The notes below the pieces were generated by a model. The model was not told where the DNA came from. It saw only the letters and a program-made list of their open reading frames with translations, and ran no database searches. From Pseudomonas sp. AOB-7 (GTDB lineage: Bacteria > Pseudomonadota > Gammaproteobacteria > Pseudomonadales > Pseudomonadaceae): DNA of 64,000 nt. The stretch is from the NCBI RefSeq assembly GCF_003696305.1, contig NZ_RFFK01000002.1:62001-126000 (forward strand). The letters are read 5' to 3'. Position 1 is the stretch's first letter. Every line of letters begins with the position of its first letter. The translations under genes were made by a program, and so were the position numbers. Positions 59,099 to 64,000 of the stretch are shown in pieces.

Positions 59099-60187
59099 AT
59101 GGCCACTAACGATCGTCTGCTGGTGCAGATTCTGCTGCTCGGCCTGCTGGCCGCCAGCCTCTGGGTATTGGCGCCGTTCTGGTCGGCGCTGTTCTGGGCC
59201 GCGGTGCTGGCCTTCGCCAGCTGGCCGCTGATGCGTCTGCTGACCCAGGCGCTGCAGGGGCGGCTGTCGCTGGCCGCGGGCATTCTCACCTGCGGCTGGG
59301 TGATCCTGGTGGCGGTGCCGCTGATCTGGCTGGGTTTCAACCTGGCCGATCACATCAAGGACGCCAACGCGTTGATCAAGGACCTGCAGGTCGAGGGCCT
59401 GCCGCCGCCGCCGAGCTGGCTGGTCGGCCTGCCGCTGGTGGGCGAGCGCCTGGCCACTCTGTGGCTGACCATCGACCAGCAGGGCGCGGCCTTCTTCGCC
59501 ACCCTGCGGCCCTACCTCGGCCAGGTCGGCAACTGGCTGCTGGCGCGCAGCGCCCAGCTCGGCGGCGGCATGCTGGAGCTGGGCCTGAGCCTGGTGCTGG
59601 TGTTCTTCTTCTACCGCGACGGCCCGCGCCTGGCGGTGTTCGTGCACAGCCTGCTGGAACGGCTGATCGGCGAGCGTGCCGACCACTACCTGGAGCTGGT
59701 GGCCGGCACCGTGCAGCGGGTGGTCAACGGCGTGATCGGCACCGCCGCGGCCCAGGGCCTGCTGGCGCTGATCGGCTTCTGGATCGCCGGGGTGCCGGGG
59801 GCGCTGGTGCTGGGCATTCTCACCTTCGTCCTCAGCCTGGTGCCGATGGGCCCGCCGCTGGTGTGGATACCCGCCACCGCCTGGCTGGTGTGGCAGGGCG
59901 AGTACGGCTTCGCCCTGTTCCTCGGCGCCTGGGGCATGTTCGTCATCAGCGGCGTGGACAATATCCTCAAGCCCTATCTGATCAGTCGCGGCGGCAACCT
60001 GCCGCTGGTGGTGGTGCTGCTCGGGGTGTTCGGCGGCATCCTCGCCTTCGGCTTCATGGGCCTGTTCCTTGGCCCGACCCTGCTGGCGGTGGCCTACAGC
60101 CTGCTCAGCGACTGGGTGGCGGAGAAGGCACCGCCAGCCGAGCCCCCGGTCGACGGGCCGCTGTCGGCCGCGGAGCGCGGCGATTGA
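59099..60187 (+). CDS. AI-2E family transporter (UPF0118)
   Basis: A 362-aa inner-membrane protein with about eight helices. Family features are the long soluble segment after TM3 (about 85-150) and the C-terminal GPPLVWIPATAWLVWQGEYG, VDNILKPYLISRGGNLP and LLGVFGGILAFGFMGLFLG. Members export autoinducer-2 in some bacteria, but here the cargo is unknown; many are Na+/H+ related. The ATG at 59099 follows AAGGGAG. It converges on the rssA-like gene with a 6-nt gap. Confidence 0.92.
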   Translation: MATNDRLLVQILLLGLLAASLWVLAPFWSALFWAAVLAFASWPLMRLLTQALQGRLSLAAGILTCGWVILVAVPLIWLGFNLADHIKDANALIKDLQVEGLPPPPSWLVGLPLVGERLATLWLTIDQQGAAFFATLRPYLGQVGNWLLARSAQLGGGMLELGLSLVLVFFFYRDGPRLAVFVHSLLERLIGERADHYLELVAGTVQRVVNGVIGTAAAQGLLALIGFWIAGVPGALVLGILTFVLSLVPMGPPLVWIPATAWLVWQGEYGFALFLGAWGMFVISGVDNILKPYLISRGGNLPLVVVLLGVFGGILAFGFMGLFLGPTLLAVAYSLLSDWVAEKAPPAEPPVDGPLSAAERGD

Positions 60188-60193
60188 GGCCGT

Positions 60194-61198
60194 TCAGCGC
60201 TCACGCTCGTAGCGCTCGAGGGTGTCGCGGGCGATCTGGCGGCCGAGCATGATCAGCTCCGGCGCCTTGTAGAACTCGAAGAAACGGCACACGCGCTTGG
60301 GCACGTTGATCAGGATGTCCGGCGGGTAGCCGGCGATCTTGTATTGCGCCAGCGAGGTCTGCATCACCTCGAAGCTCTGGTTGACCAGCTCCAGCAGCGA
60401 GGCCGGGCCGCTGAACTCGGCGACCCGCGAGCCGCTGGCGGATTTCGGCACGGCGCCGGCGGCGTTGCGGTTCGGCGCCGCGGCCGGGCCGATGGCGTCG
60501 GCCTGTTGCTGCTCGGCGGCCAGCAGCAGCACGTCGTCCTCGCTCTTGCGGCGGAAGCTCGGCAGGCGCGAGCCGAGCGTGGTCATCAACTGGTCGATGC
60601 GCCCCTTGAGCGCGGCCGGCCGCTCGATCACCGGCAGCTGGTAGTGGCTCTGGTTGGTGGCGTTGAGGTTGACCGCGATGATCAGGTCGCAGTGGCTGGA
60701 CACCACCGGCACGATCGGCAGCGGGTTGAGCAGGCCGCCGTCGACCAGCATGCGCTTGCCCTGGATCACCGGGGTGAACAGGCTGGGAATCGCCGCCGAG
60801 GCGCGCATCGCCTGGTGCAGGCAGCCTTCCTGGAACCAGATTTCCTGCTGGTTGGTGAGGTCGGTGGCGACCGCGGTGAAGGGGATCGCCAGCTCCTCGA
60901 TATTGATCTCGCCGACTATGTCGTGGATGCGCCCGAACACCCGTTCGCCGCGGATGGCACCGAGGCGGAAGCTGACATCGATCAGGCGCAGCACGTCCAG
61001 GTAGTCCAGGCTCTCGGTCCACTCGCGGTACTCGCGCAGCTTGCCGGCAGCGAAGATGCCGCCGACCACCGCGCCCATCGAGCAGCCGGCGATGCAGCCG
61101 ATCTCGTAGCCGCGCGCCTGCAGCTCCTCGATCACGCCGATATGCGCGTAGCCGCGCGCGCCCCCCGAGCCCAGTACCAGCGCCACTTTCTTGCTCAT
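60194..61198 (-). CDS. Patatin-like phospholipase (RssA-like)
   Basis: A 334-aa patatin-fold hydrolase. The oxyanion glycine-rich loop is ALVLGSGGARGYAHIGV, the nucleophile S40 is in AGCSMGAVVG (GxSxG), and the catalytic D153 is in MLVDGGLLNPLP (DGG). Sequence is close to E. coli RssA, although that gene is only linked to rssB there and no rssB homologue is here. It should be cytosolic or membrane-associated acyl hydrolase. It starts immediately left of the selD operon, divergent from it. Confidence 0.9.
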   Translation of the reverse strand: MSKKVALVLGSGGARGYAHIGVIEELQARGYEIGCIAGCSMGAVVGGIFAAGKLREYREWTESLDYLDVLRLIDVSFRLGAIRGERVFGRIHDIVGEINIEELAIPFTAVATDLTNQQEIWFQEGCLHQAMRASAAIPSLFTPVIQGKRMLVDGGLLNPLPIVPVVSSHCDLIIAVNLNATNQSHYQLPVIERPAALKGRIDQLMTTLGSRLPSFRRKSEDDVLLLAAEQQQADAIGPAAAPNRNAAGAVPKSASGSRVAEFSGPASLLELVNQSFEVMQTSLAQYKIAGYPPDILINVPKRVCRFFEFYKAPELIMLGRQIARDTLERYERER

Positions 61199-61263
61199 AG
61201 GAAAAATCCCCCGTCGATGTTTCGACCTTACTCGCGCAAAGGCGCTGCGCCAAGGCGGTCTTT

Positions 61264-61271
61264 GCTAGAAT
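61264..61271 (+). promoter_or_regulatory. Extended -10 promoter for selD
   Basis: TGCTAGAAT: an extended -10 (TG-n-TAGAAT), about 30 nt upstream of the selD ATG. No -35 of quality is present, which is normal for extended -10 promoters. Confidence 0.5.
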
Positions 61272-61302
61272 CCGCCGCCAGTCGTCGATGCAAGAGAGAG
61301 AC

Positions 61303-62337
61303 ATGAGCGAGCCGATTCGTTTGACCCAGTACAGCCACGGCGCCGGTTGCGGTTGCAAGATTTCCCCCAAGGTGCTGGAGGTGATCCTCGCCGGCAGCGG
61401 CGCGCAGAACCTCGACCCGCGTCTGTGGGTCGGCAACGCCTCGCGAGACGATGCCGCGGTCTATGCCATCGACGAAGAGCGCGGGGTGGTTTCCACCACC
61501 GACTTCTTCATGCCCATCGTCGACGACCCCTACGACTTCGGCCGCATTGCCGCGACCAACGCCATCAGCGACATCTATGCCATGGGCGGCGACCCGCTGA
61601 TGGCCATCGCCATTCTCGGCTGGCCGGTCAACCTGTTGGCCCCGGAGGTCGCCCGCGAGGTGATCCGCGGCGGCCGCGCGGTGTGCGACGAGGCCGGCAT
61701 TCCGCTGGCCGGCGGCCACTCGATTGACGCCCCCGAGCCGATCTTCGGCCTGGCGGTGACCGGCCTGGTGGACAAGCGCCATATGAAGCGCAACGACACC
61801 GCCACCGTCGGCTGCCAGCTGTACCTGACCAAGCCGCTGGGCATCGGCATCCTCACCACCGCGGAGAAGAAGGCCAAGCTGCGCAGCGAGGACGTCGGCC
61901 TGGCGCGCGACTGGATGTGCACCCTGAACAAGCCCGGCAGCCGCTTCGGCAAGCTCGCCGGGGTCAAGGCGATGACCGACGTCACCGGCTTCGGCCTGCT
62001 CGGGCACCTAGTGGAAATGGCCGATGGTAGCGGCCTCAGCGCGCGCGTGGAGTTCGCCAGGGTGCCGCGTCTGGACAGCGTCGAGCATTACCTGGAGCAG
62101 GGCTGCGTGCCCGGCGGCACGCTGCGCAACTTCGACAGCTACGGCGACAAGATCGCGCCGCTACCGGAGCTGGCCAAGCTGCTGCTGTGCGACCCGCAGA
62201 CCAGCGGCGGCCTGCTGATCGCCGTGGCGCCGGAAGGCGAGGCCGAGTTCCTCGCCGTCGCCGCCGAGCTGGGCCTGCAGCTGGCGCCCATCGGCGAGAT
62301 GGTCGAGCGACAGCGCCACGCGGTCGAGGTGCTGTGA
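61303..62337 (+). CDS. selD: Selenophosphate synthetase
   Basis: Makes the selenium donor selenophosphate from selenide and ATP. The 344-aa protein begins [20 protein letters not shown]: the catalytic residue is a cysteine (C16, not selenocysteine) with K19 nearby. The AIRS-type domains follow with [40 protein letters not shown] and [15 protein letters not shown] lies 7 nt before the ATG. Its stop overlaps the mnmH start by one base. In this window its only partner is mnmH, so selenium is used at least for tRNA. Confidence 0.97.
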   Translation: MSEPIRLTQYSHGAGCGCKISPKVLEVILAGSGAQNLDPRLWVGNASRDDAAVYAIDEERGVVSTTDFFMPIVDDPYDFGRIAATNAISDIYAMGGDPLMAIAILGWPVNLLAPEVAREVIRGGRAVCDEAGIPLAGGHSIDAPEPIFGLAVTGLVDKRHMKRNDTATVGCQLYLTKPLGIGILTTAEKKAKLRSEDVGLARDWMCTLNKPGSRFGKLAGVKAMTDVTGFGLLGHLVEMADGSGLSARVEFARVPRLDSVEHYLEQGCVPGGTLRNFDSYGDKIAPLPELAKLLLCDPQTSGGLLIAVAPEGEAEFLAVAAELGLQLAPIGEMVERQRHAVEVL

Positions 62338-63437
62338 TGCGGGACAACAGCGCCGACTACCGCGACATCTTTCTGGGCGACCGGCCGATGATGGACGCCC
62401 GCGCGCCGGTGGAATTTCTCAAGGGCGCCTTCCCCGGGGTGGTCAACCTGCCGCTGATGGACGACCTCGAGCGGCAGAAGGTCGGTACCTGCTACAAGCA
62501 GCGCGGCCAGCAGGCGGCCATCGAGCTGGGCCACCAACTGGTCAGCGGTACGCTGAAGGACGAGCGCATAGCGGCCTGGGCGGCCTTCGCCAAGGCCCAT
62601 CCGGACGGCTACCTGTACTGCTTTCGCGGCGGCCTGCGCTCGCAGATCGTCCAGCAGTGGCTCAAGAGCGAGGCGGGTATCGACTACCCGCGGGTGATCG
62701 GCGGCTACAAGGCGATGCGCGGCTTTCTCCTGGAAACCAGCGAGCAGGCGGTGGCAGAGTGCGACTTCGTCCTGGTCGGCGGCATGACCGGCACCGGCAA
62801 GACCGAGGTGATCGGCCAGCTGGACAACGCCCCGGACCTCGAAGGCCACGCCAACCATCGCGGCTCCAGCTTCGGCAAGCGCGCCAGCGCCCAGCCGGCG
62901 CAGATCGATTTCGAGAACGCCCTGGCCATCGACCTGCTCAAGCGTCGCGCGCGCGGCCAGCGGCAGTTCGTGCTGGAGGACGAGGCGCGGCTGATCGGCC
63001 GCTGCTCGCTGCCGCTGCCGCTGTACCAGGCCATGCAGGACTACCCGCTGGTGTGGCTGGAGGACAGCCTGGAGCATCGCGTCGAGCGCATCCTCAAGGC
63101 CTATGTGGTCGAGCTGTGCGCCGAGTTCGTCGCCGTCCACGGCGAGGAGGGCGGATTCGCCGCCTTCGCCGCGCGCCTGCGCGAGAGCCTGGCCAATATC
63201 ACCCGGCGCCTCGGTGGCGAGCGTTATCAGCGTCTGGCGGCGATCATGGACCAGGCCCTGGGCGAGCAGGCCGCCGCCGGCCAGGTCGACACCCACCGCG
63301 GGTGGATCGAGGCGCTGCTGGTGGAGTACTACGATCCGATGTACGTGTTCCAGCGCGAGAGCAAGGCCGGGCGCATCGAGTTCGTCGGCGAGCAGCAGGC
63401 GGTGGTGGACTATCTGCGTCAACGCGCCGGGCGCTGA
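62337..63437 (+). CDS. mnmH: tRNA 2-selenouridine synthase
   Basis: Converts 2-thiouridine at the wobble position of some tRNAs to 2-selenouridine, using selenophosphate. The 366-aa protein has a rhodanese domain with catalytic C95 in [11 protein letters not shown], and a P-loop [10 protein letters not shown] (148-157) in the C-terminal part; both are the hallmarks of MnmH (SelU/YbbB). It is translationally coupled to selD (TGATG). Confidence 0.96.
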   Translation: MRDNSADYRDIFLGDRPMMDARAPVEFLKGAFPGVVNLPLMDDLERQKVGTCYKQRGQQAAIELGHQLVSGTLKDERIAAWAAFAKAHPDGYLYCFRGGLRSQIVQQWLKSEAGIDYPRVIGGYKAMRGFLLETSEQAVAECDFVLVGGMTGTGKTEVIGQLDNAPDLEGHANHRGSSFGKRASAQPAQIDFENALAIDLLKRRARGQRQFVLEDEARLIGRCSLPLPLYQAMQDYPLVWLEDSLEHRVERILKAYVVELCAEFVAVHGEEGGFAAFAARLRESLANITRRLGGERYQRLAAIMDQALGEQAAAGQVDTHRGWIEALLVEYYDPMYVFQRESKAGRIEFVGEQQAVVDYLRQRAGR

Positions 63438-63513
63438 AGCGGGCACTTTCCCCGGGCGCCGGCGTCCTACACTGGGTCAATCCGTAGTCATGTCCTTGTA
63501 AGGAGTGTGGTCG

Positions 63514-63792
63514 ATGAAACATTGGATCTGTTTGCCAGTAATGGCCCTGGTGCTGAGCGGTTGCGCCGGCAAGACGGTGTACCGCGACACCTGCGCCAAT
63601 CAGCTGGACGCGGCCTGGAAGGAGCTGAGCATCGCCGAGGCCGAAGGCTTCGCCGGCACGGTCAGCTACTCCAAGGCGCTGTCGCTGCTCACCGCGGCCA
63701 AGACCCAGCAGCAGTTCGAGGCCTACGAGGGCTGCACCAGCAAGGCCGAGCGGGCGCGCTTCTACATCCGCGAATCGCGAGCGGGGCGCTGA
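63514..63792 (+). CDS. Small lipoprotein
   Basis: A 92-aa protein with a lipobox (MKHWICLPVMALVLSGC, L-S-G-C at residues 14-17) and two further cysteines (RDTCANQL and YEGCTSKAER) that could form a periplasmic disulfide. The remainder is helical and charged (EAEGFAGTVSYSKALSLLTA, a tetratricopeptide-like impression). AGGAG precedes the ATG at 63514. Its stop overlaps the next start (TGATG). Function unknown. Confidence 0.87.
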   Translation: MKHWICLPVMALVLSGCAGKTVYRDTCANQLDAAWKELSIAEAEGFAGTVSYSKALSLLTAAKTQQQFEAYEGCTSKAERARFYIRESRAGR

Positions 63793-64000
63793 TGCAGCTC
63801 GACTTCGCCACGCTGAGCCCGCTGGAGGCCTACCGCTGGCTGGCCGCCAGCGTCACCCCGCGGCCCATCGCCTGGGCTTCCACCCGCTCCCCGCAAGGGG
63901 TGGCCAATCTGGCGCCGTTCAGCTTCTTCCAGGTGATCAGCGACAACCCGCCGACCCTGCTGGTCAACGTCAACACCCGCGACGACGGCAGCCTCAAGGA
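63792..64000 (+). CDS. Flavin reductase-like protein, N-terminal part (runs off the window)
   Basis: Seventy residues are visible: MQLDFATLSPLEAYRWLAAS, VTPRPIAWASTRSPQGVANL and APFSFFQVISDNPPTLLVNV, the FMN-binding split-barrel of the flavin reductase-like domain. It should bind FMN and perhaps reduce flavin or act on a phenolic or styrene-type pathway. Its start overlaps the lipoprotein stop. The C-terminal half lies outside the window. Confidence 0.85.
   Translation, partial: MQLDFATLSPLEAYRWLAASVTPRPIAWASTRSPQGVANLAPFSFFQVISDNPPTLLVNVNTRDDGSLK

Noticed and set aside
61303..62337. Selenocysteine at the active site of SelD
   Set aside because: The catalytic position is TGC (cysteine) in GAGCGCKI; no in-frame TGA.

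Overview
The window is a contiguous piece of a high-GC gammaproteobacterial chromosome, and gene content and protein sequence point to Pseudomonas. It carries a divergent gltA / sdhCDAB-sucAB-lpd-sucCD cluster followed by a braB-type transporter, a fabAB pair next to a hybrid kinase resembling the RetS-interacting PA1611 kinase, and a selD-mnmH selenium operon. I see no tRNA, rRNA, CRISPR array, insertion sequence, integrase or phage gene. It reads as core chromosome with a few lineage-variable genes.

Layout. 1-6.4 kb: end of tpm, the heat-shock protease gene htpX, alaA with a downstream unknown gene, msrB, a 59-aa conserved-looking protein, and an operon of a NAD-kinase-like protein, a DUF1287 protein and a DCC thiol-disulfide protein. 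6.4-12 kb: MsbA-like ABC exporter, EamA/RhtA exporter, ppnP, a DEDD exonuclease, a beta-hydroxyacid dehydrogenase, a YkgJ-type cysteine-cluster protein and a START-domain gene broken by one apparent missing base. 12-25.2 kb: TCA-cycle block, with gltA leftward and sdh-suc rightward, ending in a strong terminator; hairpins lie at the sdhB/sucA, sucA/sucB, sucB/lpd and lpd/sucC junctions. 25.2-34 kb: braB, DUF599 and MAPEG membrane proteins, a small Ala/Glu-rich lipoprotein, two coupled hotdog thioesterases, an unknown membrane protein, htpG and an exported dienelactone-hydrolase-like protein. 34-36.2 kb: a secreted DUF4394 protein plus an ECF sigma / RskA-like anti-sigma pair. 36.2-47.4 kb: pirin and OsmC proteins, a soluble chemoreceptor with a C-terminal Cache-like domain, an exported amidohydrolase, a DUF3859 protein, an OmpR-type regulator beside a large PAS/GAF hybrid kinase, a MddA-like methyltransferase and a transmembrane chemoreceptor. 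47.4-53.4 kb: fabB-fabA, PA1611-like hybrid kinase, gpsA, a DUF4389 protein and sixA. 53.5-60.2 kb: acyl-CoA synthetase, thioesterase, two alpha/beta hydrolases, YfcG-like GST, DUF4892 protein and AI-2E-family transporter. 60.2-64 kb: patatin-like protein, selD, mnmH, a small lipoprotein and the start of a flavin-reductase-like gene.

The most interesting unit is the sigma/anti-sigma/DUF4394 module. The sigma operon and the DUF4394 gene share a promoter-like element, ATCC-N15-GGGTATA, with identical spacing. The -35 half resembles the CCATCC element remembered for Mycobacterium SigK. The sigma factor also has two cysteines 50 residues apart (C129, C179), matching the spacing of the SigK redox disulfide as I remember it. 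Together these suggest a redox-responsive SigK/RskA-type switch controlling a secreted protein of unknown function. Other regulatory signals readable from sequence are sigma-32-type promoters ahead of htpX and htpG, strong sigma-70 promoters for gltA and sdhC, and TetR-type palindromes upstream of fabA and of the acyl-CoA synthetase gene.

Comparisons with named proteins and with P. aeruginosa gene order are from memory and not from any search.
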